From NCBI GenBank assembly GCA_963736425.1, contig CAVTOX010000016.1, positions 1-64,000 of the forward strand: DNA of 64,000 nt, written 5' to 3'. The notes under the pieces were generated by a model, which did not search any database, was not told the origin of the DNA, and saw nothing but the letters and a program-made list of their open reading frames with translations. Made by a program: the position numbers and the translations under genes. Positions 9,368 through 17,577 of the stretch are shown here, in pieces (the first letter of the stretch is position 1; each line of letters begins with the position of its first letter). This DNA comes from Prado023 sp963736425. GTDB lineage: Bacteria > Actinomycetota > Actinomycetes > S36-B12 > CAIYMF01.

Positions 9368-12300
9368 TCAGTGCGTGGGAAGGAAGTCGCCGGCCTCGAA
9401 CGCGATGCGCACGGGCTGGGCCAGTCGGGCGGCGGCAACGGTCGCCCCGGTGGTCGAGCCGTCCGCTCCGGCGCGTGCGAACCGCGCCTCATGGGCGAAG
9501 AGGTCGGCCTCGAGCCGCCGGAACCTGGTCGCCTGCGGGTGCTCGGCCAGGACGATCCACCACCCCCCCGACTTGAGCTCGTCGACGGTGATGTCCAGCC
9601 CGGCGAGCATGATGTCCGGCGGCAGCATGGCGTGGAACAGCGACGGTGCGGCGGTCGACGGGGTTGGCACCTCGGGCAGCTCCGGGTTGCCACGCGGAGT
9701 CCGCAGAAGCTCCCCCTGGGGGCCCCGTGCCTGCTTGAGCGCCATCACGGTCAGGTCGGGGTAGCGCCGCACGACCTCGCCGCGGATGACCACCACGGCC
9801 CGGCCGCTCTGCCCCGGGGGGCCGACGGACACGTGGCTGCCCAACCGGGAGGACCCGAACCTGTGGATGGGCGAGAGCAGCTCGTCGCGGGTGGGGTCCC
9901 AGAAGCGATGGAAGTACGTCCCCCGGGAGTCGGTGGGGTACTGCCGCCACAGCAGCTCGCGACCCATCTCGTCGGACAGCCCGACGAGGAACGCCTCGGT
10001 GAACTGGTCGTTGGTGGACAGCAGCGTCACCATCTCGGCCTCAGCCAGGTTGCCCAGCCCGGGGACGAGCCACTCGCGGTCGTAGGCATCGAGGGCCTGG
10101 TACATGGGCCGGTCGAAGCGAGGGGCAGCCATGATGGGCCTGATCACCGACTCGGCGAAGACGTCGAAGGCCACCCTTCCGAGGGACAGCCGTGCGCGCA
10201 TCGCGTCCACGACGGTTCGTCCCGGGTCCAGGCGGGCCATGATCTCGGTGCGCCCCACTGCCAGCGGGGCTCGGACCGGGGTGCCGGGAAGTGCCAGGGC
10301 CCCCGGTCCGGCGATGAGAGTGACGATCTCCGCGCGCACCTGGTCAACCGTGATGCTCGACGCCCGCTCCAGCCACGTGGCCAGGGCTGTTCCCTGCGGG
10401 GTCCGGATCCGGTCGAGCCGCTCCCGGGTCGGAGCTGCGATGGCTGCGGCAAGGCCGCCCGCGGGCACCTCGGGACGGATGATCGAGCCGAGCAGGGCCC
10501 CGGAGGCGGTGGGTGACAGGCTGATGCCCGCCGGGGTCACGGCCATCCCGGGGGTGACTGCGACCACCGGCGCCGGAACCGCCCGGGGTGTCACGCCCAG
10601 GCCGGCCACCACACCCGGCTGGCCGATGCCGCCCCGGAGGGCCACCCTGTCGATCCTGCCGCGGGCTGCGCCTCCGCGCATCATCTCGGGCCCGACGCCA
10701 CGGGCAGCCACGGGGCCGTGGGCGACCACGGGCACCCGCGCGGCCGGCCCGGCGGCCTCGGCCACGCGCATCACGTGGCCGTCGAGTTGGAGGGCCACAT
10801 CCTTGAACTCGTCGGCCCGCGCGATGCGGGAGTCGGCCAGCCCTGCTGCGAGCCCTCCCATCCAGCGCGTGCGGACCTCGTTGCCGGGCTGGTCGGCCGG
10901 CACTGCGGAGCGCACCCGGTCCGCGACCCTGGTTGCCAGGGCGGCGCCGGGGCTGTACGCCGCGTTCGGCGCCTTCCACAAGCTGGGGGTGGAGACCGCT
11001 GTGGCCAGCGAGACCGAGCGCGACAGCGTCGTGACCGCGGCGGCCAGGGCCGTGACGGCCCTGGCTTCGGGCATCTGCAGTGCCCGGGCCAGCAGGCCGG
11101 TGTCCAGGGAAGCCACGGCGGTCGCGGACAGCCCGCGGATCCCGTCGATCTCCGAATAGGGGCGGGCGAAGTCGCGGTTGGCCCGCTCGGTGGCGACCAG
11201 CCGGGTCGCGGCCGAGCGCTCAGCAGGGGCCAGCCGCTTGGTGACGGGTCCGCCGCTGCGCAGCGCCCGGCGCACGGGACCGCCGAGGGCGGCGGCCGGG
11301 GTGGCGCTGCGCGCCGTCTGCCCGGCCAGCGTCAACCCGGCGCCCTGGAGGCTCACCCGCGCGGCGACGGGTCGGGTCAGCTGCAGCAGGCGTCCGGCAT
11401 CGACGCGGGCCAGCCGGCGGTGCAGGGTTCCGGCCAGGTGCCGGGACAGCTCGGCCAGGGCCAGAGCCCGGTTGGCCTTCTCCACGTCGCCGACCTGCGC
11501 CCAGGCGGCCTGCATCAGGGGTTCCTGGTCCTTGACGACCACCCGGGTGCCCAGGCCGGCCACGATGCGGTGGGTGGGGGAGAGGTTCAGCTCGGCGAAC
11601 CAGTCGCCGGCGGGGATCGTGCCGGTCCCGCGCTGGCCGCGGGCGTAGATCCGCGGGCCGACGATCGGCAGCAGCGGCACGTTCCCGGGATCGGTCCCGG
11701 TCATTCCCTCGATGACGGCAGGACGCTCGAGGGCTTCCTGCAGGTCGGCAGTCCGGTCCTGGCTCCAGCGCGCGGTCTCCGAGGGCGCGTCCGGCGGCGG
11801 TGGGGCCGGGGAGTACAGGGCGCAGCGGATGACCTGCCGGCGGCCGCCGTCGTTGGGGCCCAGGTCGGTCAGCGGGGATCCGGGCCGGCTGGTGTCCAGC
11901 GTGCGCCGACCGATCTCCCACGGCGCCCGGATGGCGACCAGGCGGCGAGCCAGACGCGCGAAGTCCCCGTCTGGGGCGGTCCGGAAGCTCCACCGGTCGT
12001 ACACCGGCAGGCGCACCCGGCCCGACGTCGAGGTCCATGCGGGCTGGAGGCTACCGCCGCCGACGCCGAGCCCGGCGCGGGCTCCGGCCTCCGTGGTCGG
12101 GACAAGGCACGCCACGTAGTTGGTGTTCTGGGTCAGGACCCGCGCGCCGAGCAGGCGCGAGACGTTGACTGGGGCATAGGCGGTGGACAGACGGGCGCCC
12201 AATGAGGTGCTGCCGTCTGCGGCCTGCGCGTGCGCCCAGGCCCAGGCGGTGTCCAGTGGGGGCAGCCGCACCGCATCGACCTGCATGATCGGCTGCAGCC

Positions 12301-12805
12301 CGGCCTGGGCCGGCTCCCACTGCACCTCGGACTCCTCGAGGACGACCAGTGCCAACCAGGCAGGCATCCGGTCGCCGGGTGTGTGCGCGCTGAAGGCCCA
12401 CGGAAGCTCTGGGCGGTCGAACTCGATGTGGGCGTGGAAGGTCTCCTCGGCGTTCGTGCTGCCCGGGGAGGGGTAGCGTCGCACGACTTGTCCGGGGTCG
12501 ATGCCCAGCACGTCGCCGGGCCCGTAGAGGGTCACGTCGCGATCGGCGACGACCGTGCGCCCCTGGTCGTCGGAGATGGGGATGCTCACGTGCGACGTTG
12601 CCCGCGTACCCGAGGTGGGGGTCCGCATCGCAGCCGCCAGGCCGCTCAGCGCGTAGGGCACGAAGTCGAACGAGCCCATGGAGACCCTGCCTACCTCGTA
12701 CTCCTCCTCGACGGCCAGGTTCAGGGCCAGCACGTCGCGCACATGCACCGAGAGGTCCGAGAGCTTCGGCCCCCGCAGGTCGGCGACGATGTCGAAGTCG
12801 GCCAT
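9368..12805 (-). CDS. Large protein of unknown function (1145 aa), giant operon gene 2
   Basis: The ATG at 12803-12805 overlaps the stop of the upstream gene by one base (TGATG). The N-terminal 150 residues contain SDLSVHVRDVLALNLAVEEE, a beta-rich block and MPAWLALVVLEESEVQWEP. Near residue 420 is DQEPLMQAAWAQVGDVEKAN, followed by helical repeats. Residues about 480-850 are Ala/Arg/Val-rich and of low complexity. The C-terminus has AEMVTLLSTNDQFTEAFLVG, ELLWRQYPTDSRGTYFHRFW and ADLFAHEARFARAG. I do not recognise a named domain. No secretion signal is present. Its size and position between the DUF6603-like protein and the 1528-residue protein suggest a structural part of one assembly, but that is inference. 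Confidence 0.75.
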   Translation of the reverse strand: MADFDIVADLRGPKLSDLSVHVRDVLALNLAVEEEYEVGRVSMGSFDFVPYALSGLAAAMRTPTSGTRATSHVSIPISDDQGRTVVADRDVTLYGPGDVLGIDPGQVVRRYPSPGSTNAEETFHAHIEFDRPELPWAFSAHTPGDRMPAWLALVVLEESEVQWEPAQAGLQPIMQVDAVRLPPLDTAWAWAHAQAADGSTSLGARLSTAYAPVNVSRLLGARVLTQNTNYVACLVPTTEAGARAGLGVGGGSLQPAWTSTSGRVRLPVYDRWSFRTAPDGDFARLARRLVAIRAPWEIGRRTLDTSRPGSPLTDLGPNDGGRRQVIRCALYSPAPPPPDAPSETARWSQDRTADLQEALERPAVIEGMTGTDPGNVPLLPIVGPRIYARGQRGTGTIPAGDWFAELNLSPTHRIVAGLGTRVVVKDQEPLMQAAWAQVGDVEKANRALALAELSRHLAGTLHRRLARVDAGRLLQLTRPVAARVSLQGAGLTLAGQTARSATPAAALGGPVRRALRSGGPVTKRLAPAERSAATRLVATERANRDFARPYSEIDGIRGLSATAVASLDTGLLARALQMPEARAVTALAAAVTTLSRSVSLATAVSTPSLWKAPNAAYSPGAALATRVADRVRSAVPADQPGNEVRTRWMGGLAAGLADSRIARADEFKDVALQLDGHVMRVAEAAGPAARVPVVAHGPVAARGVGPEMMRGGAARGRIDRVALRGGIGQPGVVAGLGVTPRAVPAPVVAVTPGMAVTPAGISLSPTASGALLGSIIRPEVPAGGLAAAIAAPTRERLDRIRTPQGTALATWLERASSITVDQVRAEIVTLIAGPGALALPGTPVRAPLAVGRTEIMARLDPGRTVVDAMRARLSLGRVAFDVFAESVIRPIMAAPRFDRPMYQALDAYDREWLVPGLGNLAEAEMVTLLSTNDQFTEAFLVGLSDEMGRELLWRQYPTDSRGTYFHRFWDPTRDELLSPIHRFGSSRLGSHVSVGPPGQSGRAVVVIRGEVVRRYPDLTVMALKQARGPQGELLRTPRGNPELPEVPTPSTAAPSLFHAMLPPDIMLAGLDITVDELKSGGWWIVLAEHPQATRFRRLEADLFAHEARFARAGADGSTTGATVAAARLAQPVRIAFEAGDFLPTH

Positions 12806-15800
12806 CAGGAGACCCCCATGCTCACGGCCGCGACGTGCCCGGCGCCGCTGCGGTTGATGGTGTCGGCGACCCGGGCGGCCTCCGATGCGCTGAGCACGCC
12901 GAGGTCGGCCATGACGGCGCGGCCGTCGTCGACCATCCGGACCGTGGCCACCCGCGGGGGCAGGACGCCGACCTTCTGGTCGGGCTTCGGGTCGACCTTC
13001 GCGTTGCGTGAGGCGTACGGGTTCTCCCGTTCGGAGACCGCTCGCCCGACGATGCCGTGGCTGACCAGCACCTCGGTGAACATCCCGGGATCGAACGAGT
13101 GGGACTCGTCTGGGGCAGGGTCCTCGTCGCGGAAGTAGGTTCGCCAGCGGACCTCGCCGTCGGTCGCCGGCCCGGACACCGGGGTGGTGGCCGCGCCGAT
13201 CCGGGCGCCACTGGGCAGGTCGTCGAACCCCGAGCGGGACAGCAGTGCCTCGCCCTCCAGCGCGAGGAACTGGCCCGGTGCGAAGGGCGCGGTGACGGTG
13301 GACATGGCCCCGACGGGGCCGGCCTGCGTGGAGGCCAGGCCCAGATGGACTCGGTGCGTATCCACGGCGGCGCTACCCACTCGGTCGATGTGGGTCTCCA
13401 GCGGCAGCCGGGACTGCGTGACCTCCAGGGCTGCCAGCGGGTGGGCGACCAGTCCGTCGACCTCGACCCGGCCGAGACTGGCCAGCAGGTCGCCGTCCAG
13501 CGGCATGACCGCCTTCCACGACTCCTGCGCCTGAAGGGCCTCCTGGACGATGCTCAACGGGTCCGCCGAGGCAGCCAGGGGCGGCGGGTCCTCACCCCAG
13601 GTGATGGGGCCGAGGTCGAAGTCGAACGTGGGCAGGAACCACACGTCGATCGTCGCGGTGCCCTCGACCTTCCACGGCGTGGTGCCCTCGAGCGAGCCCT
13701 TGAAGCTCACCGAGGCGAAGCTGCAGCCGAAGACGTCGATCTCGATGCCGACCTGCAGGTCGATGGCGAACCCGAACCGGGGCACCCAGCGGAAGATCAT
13801 GTCGAGCTGCAGCCAGGCGTGGGCGCTGGCCACGCCGACGTCGGCGTTGAGGTCCCCGCGCACCCCGGCCATGACGGCGCCGGCCGTGACGGCGAAGTAG
13901 GCCTTGATCACGATGCTGATCGGACCCTTGGCCTTCTTCTCCGGGTGCTTGGGGTCCTTGCCCGGCGAGAGGTCCATCGTGATCCGCTCGAGGCCCTTCA
14001 GGGCTGCCGGGCTCTCGGTGTACCGAGGGTTGAAACCGCCCACGGACAGGGCGAAGTCGCCGCCGCCGCCCCACTGGATCAGCAGGCCCAGGTCGCCGGA
14101 CACGTCGATCAGGGCGATCCTGGAGTCACGCAGGGTGGCGATCAGCAGGAGCCGGTCGGCGGAGATCTCGCCGTAGATCTCGCAGCGGAAGTCGGTCAGC
14201 GGGGTCACCTTGGACGGTGCCCGCACCCGGACCGCGCCCAGGATGATCACCTTGGGATCGGGCAGGGCGAGGATGACCCCGAGCTTGGCTTCGATGATCT
14301 TGGCCTGCGAGCCCCAGCCGAGCTCGATGATCGGTCCCACGACGAAGCCGCCGTCGGCCGGCGGGAACACGTGGGCGACCTGGTCGAGCAGCTTCGGGGC
14401 CTCGGCCACCGGGTCGTCGGGGAAGAGCACCCTGTCGACGAAGTGGGTCTTCATGCCCTCGATCAGGGCTGTGGTGTCCACGGTCCGGTTGATGGCCAGG
14501 ATGCCCCCGACGCCGTTGAACGTGAAGCCGAAGCTCAGCTCGATGGCCGTCGGGAATCGCACGCCCATCACCAGGACCAGGGAGAACGGGTCGGGGCTCA
14601 GGATGCCGATCGCGAAGACGCCGACCTTGAGGATCTCCAGCTGGATGATCCCGCCGAACTCGACGAGCTCCTTCTTGTCGGCGCCCGTGCCGTAGGTGCG
14701 CACCTTGCGCTCCAGGTAGCCGCCGCCGGTGATCGGACCGGCCTTCACGCGCAGGCCGATCGCGTCCGGCCAGCGAGGGGAGACGTCCCACGGGAACATC
14801 GCCGCGACGGCCGGCTCGCCGTCCAGGGCGAAGATGACGCCCGCACCGCCGATCTGCAGGCCCACGGCGTCGCCGAGCTTGGCTGCGATGATCGTGGTGA
14901 GCTCCAGGCCGCTGACCTCGCGGGCCGGGTTGCGCACGATCCCGAGGGCGACCTCGCGGATCTCGACTGCCGGGAAGTTGAACTGGATCGGCAGCACGAG
15001 CTTCTCGTTGCCCGAGCCCTGGCCGTCGCCCAGCGACAGCCCGCTGGCGGAGTCCAGGGTGATCCCGGTCGGCTTGATCGTCTTGGGCGCCTCCGAGCCG
15101 GGCATGATCTTGCTGAGCAGCGGATCGTTCTGCAGGCCGGGACGGATCACCGTGAAGATCCGCAGGCCGAAGACGGCCTCGTCGGCGAAGTACCACTTGC
15201 CGTCGCGTTCCACGAGGTCGGACTTCTGCGCCTCGGACGGGTTGTGGAACTCGGTCTGGGCGAACTCGAGGAAGGCCTCGAGAGTGGTCTCGTTGAGCCG
15301 GAGGGCCTGGAAGTTCATCTCCCTGGCAGAGACGAGCTTGGCCGAGAGGCGGAAGGCCCCGCGGTCGAACGTGAGGACCTTGCCCAGTTCCGTCGTGGCG
15401 TTGTCGATGCCCAGGACCTCCTTGCCCAGGGAGTCCAGCATCTTGCCGGCCCCATCGGCGAGGTCCTTGAAGGGCTGCGCCCATGGGTTCCAGATCCCCA
15501 TCAGCTCGTCGCGCAGGGTCGGGTTGACCGTTCCGCCGGCGTCCTTGGACACCTCTGTGGCCACGATCAGCACTGCTTCGTCGATGGCGATGAGTGCCGT
15601 GCCGATACGGCTGCAGATCCGGGCGGCCATGTCCGCGGTGAAGTCCGCGGCCTTCGCGTCGGCGATGGACTCGCTGGCCATCTTCCCGATCAGCGTGGTC
15701 TGGGCGTCGATCTTCTTGATGATGGGCTCGACGATTGCCTTGGCCCCGTCTATGTCGTCCTTGAGCTGATCGAATCGCGCCTTGGTCGAACCCGGCACCC

Positions 15801-15921
15801 CGTCCACGAGGGACTCCATCAGCGATCCGGAGTCCTTGAATGTGGTGCCGGCCGCTCGGCCCAGTCTCGAGGCAGCGAATCCGCTGATCGCTTGGAGGAA
15901 TCCTGTGGCCACGTCGGTCAT
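12805..15921 (-). CDS. DUF6603-like protein, first gene of the giant operon
   Basis: 1038 residues from the ATG at 15919-15921 (MTDVATGFLQ), preceded by an AGGGG-type ribosome site. A longer frame to 16194 is open but would overlap the divergent uridine phosphorylase and its promoter region, so it is rejected. Residues 1-150 are amphipathic and helical. From about residue 280 to 830 the sequence is a long beta-rich array with many I/V-G-x-V alternations, for example FGFTFNGVGGILAINR, VGPIIELGWGS, LLIQWGGGGDFALSVGGFNP and FRWVPRFGFAIDLQVG; this matches what I know of DUF6603 proteins. The C-terminal 200 residues include a DPAPDESHSFDPGMF stretch. Such beta arrays could form a barrel or a lipid- or surface-contacting sheet. 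No signal peptide is seen. The function of DUF6603 is not established. Confidence 0.75.
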   Translation of the reverse strand: MTDVATGFLQAISGFAASRLGRAAGTTFKDSGSLMESLVDGVPGSTKARFDQLKDDIDGAKAIVEPIIKKIDAQTTLIGKMASESIADAKAADFTADMAARICSRIGTALIAIDEAVLIVATEVSKDAGGTVNPTLRDELMGIWNPWAQPFKDLADGAGKMLDSLGKEVLGIDNATTELGKVLTFDRGAFRLSAKLVSAREMNFQALRLNETTLEAFLEFAQTEFHNPSEAQKSDLVERDGKWYFADEAVFGLRIFTVIRPGLQNDPLLSKIMPGSEAPKTIKPTGITLDSASGLSLGDGQGSGNEKLVLPIQFNFPAVEIREVALGIVRNPAREVSGLELTTIIAAKLGDAVGLQIGGAGVIFALDGEPAVAAMFPWDVSPRWPDAIGLRVKAGPITGGGYLERKVRTYGTGADKKELVEFGGIIQLEILKVGVFAIGILSPDPFSLVLVMGVRFPTAIELSFGFTFNGVGGILAINRTVDTTALIEGMKTHFVDRVLFPDDPVAEAPKLLDQVAHVFPPADGGFVVGPIIELGWGSQAKIIEAKLGVILALPDPKVIILGAVRVRAPSKVTPLTDFRCEIYGEISADRLLLIATLRDSRIALIDVSGDLGLLIQWGGGGDFALSVGGFNPRYTESPAALKGLERITMDLSPGKDPKHPEKKAKGPISIVIKAYFAVTAGAVMAGVRGDLNADVGVASAHAWLQLDMIFRWVPRFGFAIDLQVGIEIDVFGCSFASVSFKGSLEGTTPWKVEGTATIDVWFLPTFDFDLGPITWGEDPPPLAASADPLSIVQEALQAQESWKAVMPLDGDLLASLGRVEVDGLVAHPLAALEVTQSRLPLETHIDRVGSAAVDTHRVHLGLASTQAGPVGAMSTVTAPFAPGQFLALEGEALLSRSGFDDLPSGARIGAATTPVSGPATDGEVRWRTYFRDEDPAPDESHSFDPGMFTEVLVSHGIVGRAVSERENPYASRNAKVDPKPDQKVGVLPPRVATVRMVDDGRAVMADLGVLSASEAARVADTINRSGAGHVAAVSMGVS

Positions 15922-15982
15922 CTCTGACCCCTTCCGCCAGTCTTCCGGCGTCTCCCCGGGCACTCCGACGAATCGCTCGAAG

Positions 15983-16001
15983 TTAAGGAAGGCTTGCCTC
16001 A
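15983..16001. promoter_or_regulatory. Candidate DtxR/IdeR-type iron box upstream of the giant operon
   Basis: The 19 bases TTAAGGAAGGCTTGCCTCA match 15 of 19 positions of the actinobacterial DtxR/IdeR consensus TWAGGTWAGSCTWACCTWA, including the central AGGCTT core. The site lies 62 bases before the operon start at 15921 and 174 bases before the divergent uridine phosphorylase, and is an A/T-rich island in GC-rich DNA. No RNA polymerase site can be assigned with confidence. A chance partial match is possible. Confidence 0.4.
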
Positions 16002-16174
16002 ACGTAGGGCCCACCGGAGGTGCGGTCAATACCCCCAAGGGCAGGTGCGCCCATCGGTGTTGGCACGGTTCGGCGGTCCACCAGCCCCTGCGATTGCCCG
16101 CCGCGGACGGGGCGGCGTAGCCTGCCGATCGGGCTGCTCGGCCCGGCTTGGCTCGATGGCGGAGGGCGCAGATC

Positions 16175-17068
16175 ATGCACGACGAGAACATCAACCACGC
16201 CTTCCTCGACGGCGTCCTGGCTGGCGAGCGCGTCGACGTGTACTACCACTTCGGGGTGGCCAGTGACGACCCGGTGCTCGAGGGGTTCCGCGACGTCCGT
16301 GCCGTGATCCTCGCCGGGTCCGGCGACCGGATCGACGAGTTCGCCCAGCGCTGGAGCGCCCTGCACGACGGCGCCCCGGTCGTGTCGCTGCCCAAGGAGG
16401 AGCGCTTCGTCACGCGCTACTGCGCCGGCGTGCTGTTCGCCTCCCACGGGATGGGGATGCCGAGCGCGTCCATCGCGGTCCAGGAGCTCATGCGGATGGT
16501 GTTCTTCCTCAAGGGCGGGGACCTCGACGCGATGTCCGAGGTGTTCTGGGCGCGGGTCGGGACCAGCGGGGGCGTCGGGCTTCCGGGCGGGACCGTCGTC
16601 GTCACGACGGAGGGTGTGATGGCCGACCTGCAGCCGTACCGGCTGCTCCAGGGTGGCACCGGGGAGTACTGGTTCGACGGCTCCTTCCCGCTGGATGTCG
16701 CGCAGGCGATCGTGGCGGCGAGCGCCGGGACGGGCATCCCGGTGGAGATGGGCAGGACCGTGGCCGGCAACGAGTTCTTCCTCGAGCAGTTCCGCCTCGA
16801 TGGCGCGGTGTGCATGGAGACGCCCGAGTCGAAGATGGCCTGGCTGGAATGGCTCAACGCCGAGGGCGTGCGCAACATCGAGATGGAGGGGGCAATGCTT
16901 GCCGGCTACCTCAACCACTGGGGCTTCCCGAGGTTCGCGATGATCTGCACCACCCTGCTCAACCGGCTCGAGGGCGACCAGGTGACCGCGAGCCACGAGG
17001 AGCTGCACTCGTTCAGTGAGCGCTCCGGGGACGTGCTGTTCCACTACCTGACCGCGACGCTGGGCTAG
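16175..17068 (+). CDS. Uridine phosphorylase-like nucleoside phosphorylase
   Basis: 297 residues. The ATG at 16175 has a GGAGGG ribosome site at the usual distance and is preferred over the TTG at 16148. The protein cleaves a nucleoside with phosphate to a free base and ribose-1-phosphate. Family features are RVGTSGGVGLPGGTVVVTTE near residue 130, the phosphate- and ribose-side region, and RNIEMEGAMLAG near 235, whose Glu-Met-Glu triplet binds the ribose in the PNP/UDP superfamily. The C-terminal layout resembles the uridine phosphorylases of the UPP1/Udp group more than purine enzymes, but base specificity is inferred. It is followed after ten bases by the SixA gene, a likely two-gene transcript divergent from the giant operon. 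Confidence 0.85.
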   Translation: MHDENINHAFLDGVLAGERVDVYYHFGVASDDPVLEGFRDVRAVILAGSGDRIDEFAQRWSALHDGAPVVSLPKEERFVTRYCAGVLFASHGMGMPSASIAVQELMRMVFFLKGGDLDAMSEVFWARVGTSGGVGLPGGTVVVTTEGVMADLQPYRLLQGGTGEYWFDGSFPLDVAQAIVAASAGTGIPVEMGRTVAGNEFFLEQFRLDGAVCMETPESKMAWLEWLNAEGVRNIEMEGAMLAGYLNHWGFPRFAMICTTLLNRLEGDQVTASHEELHSFSERSGDVLFHYLTATLG

Positions 17069-17078
17069 TAGGGGTGCC

Positions 17079-17546
17079 ATGGACGTCTACCTGATGCAGC
17101 ACGGTGAGGCGCTACCGGCCGAGCTCGATCCCTCGAGGTCCCTGTCGGAGGTGGGCCAGCGATCCGTCGACCTGGTCAGCCGTCATGCGGCGGCCTGCGG
17201 GGTGCGTGTCGACCGGATCGTGCACAGCGGGAAGCTGCGGGCTGTGGAGTCCGCGCTGATCCTGGCCAGGGCACTGGGATGCGCCGAGGTGGGTCCCTTC
17301 GACGGGTTGGGGCCCGGTGCCGACGTGGAGGTGGCCGCGGCGGCCCTGATCGACCCGTCGTCGGTGGGGTCGCTGGCGATCGTCGGCCACCTGCCCTTCC
17401 TCGACAGGCTCGCCTCCTCGCTGGTCACCGGCGACCCGGAGGCCCACGTCCTGGCGTTGCGCAACGGGGGGCTGATCAAGCTGGTCCCCGCCGAGCGGGG
17501 CTGCGCGGTGGCGTGGGCGATCACCCCCGAGGTCGCTCGCGGCTGA
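17079..17546 (+). CDS. SixA-type histidine phosphatase
   Basis: 155 residues, the normal size of single-domain SixA proteins. The N-terminus MDVYLMQHGEALP carries the QHG form of the histidine phosphatase RHG motif that is typical of SixA. The second active-site histidine is in LAIVGHLPFLDRLAS near residue 107. DRIVHSGKLRAVESALILA around residue 47 supplies a conserved Arg after the signature Ser-Gly. In E. coli SixA removes phosphate from phosphohistidine of phosphorelay or PTS proteins; the partner here is unknown. It starts ten bases after the uridine phosphorylase stop and converges with the MmpL gene. Confidence 0.85.
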   Translation: MDVYLMQHGEALPAELDPSRSLSEVGQRSVDLVSRHAAACGVRVDRIVHSGKLRAVESALILARALGCAEVGPFDGLGPGADVEVAAAALIDPSSVGSLAIVGHLPFLDRLASSLVTGDPEAHVLALRNGGLIKLVPAERGCAVAWAITPEVARG

Positions 17547-17561
17547 CGCGCGACCAACTGG

Positions 17562-17577
17562 CCACTGACCTCAGTGG
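17562..17577. terminator. Short hairpin at a convergent gene junction, possible terminator
   Basis: CCACTG and CAGTGG form a six-base-pair stem with a four-base loop between the convergent sixA and mmpL genes; the right arm overlaps the mmpL stop codon. There is no T tract and the stem is short, so the call is weak. Confidence 0.3.

Noticed and set aside
562..15921. Contractile injection system or phage tail operon
   Set aside because: No sheath, tube, baseplate, spike or AAA ATPase features could be found in the five proteins; only the style (large, unsecreted, coupled) is similar.
13057..15927. 956-residue open frame on the plus strand opposite the DUF6603-like gene
   Set aside because: Very Asp/Gly/Arg/Gln-rich with no fold-like pattern; it mirrors codons of the minus-strand gene.
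12805..16194. Extended start of the DUF6603-like gene at 16194
   Set aside because: It would cover the iron-box candidate and the start of the divergent uridine phosphorylase; the added residues look non-coding.
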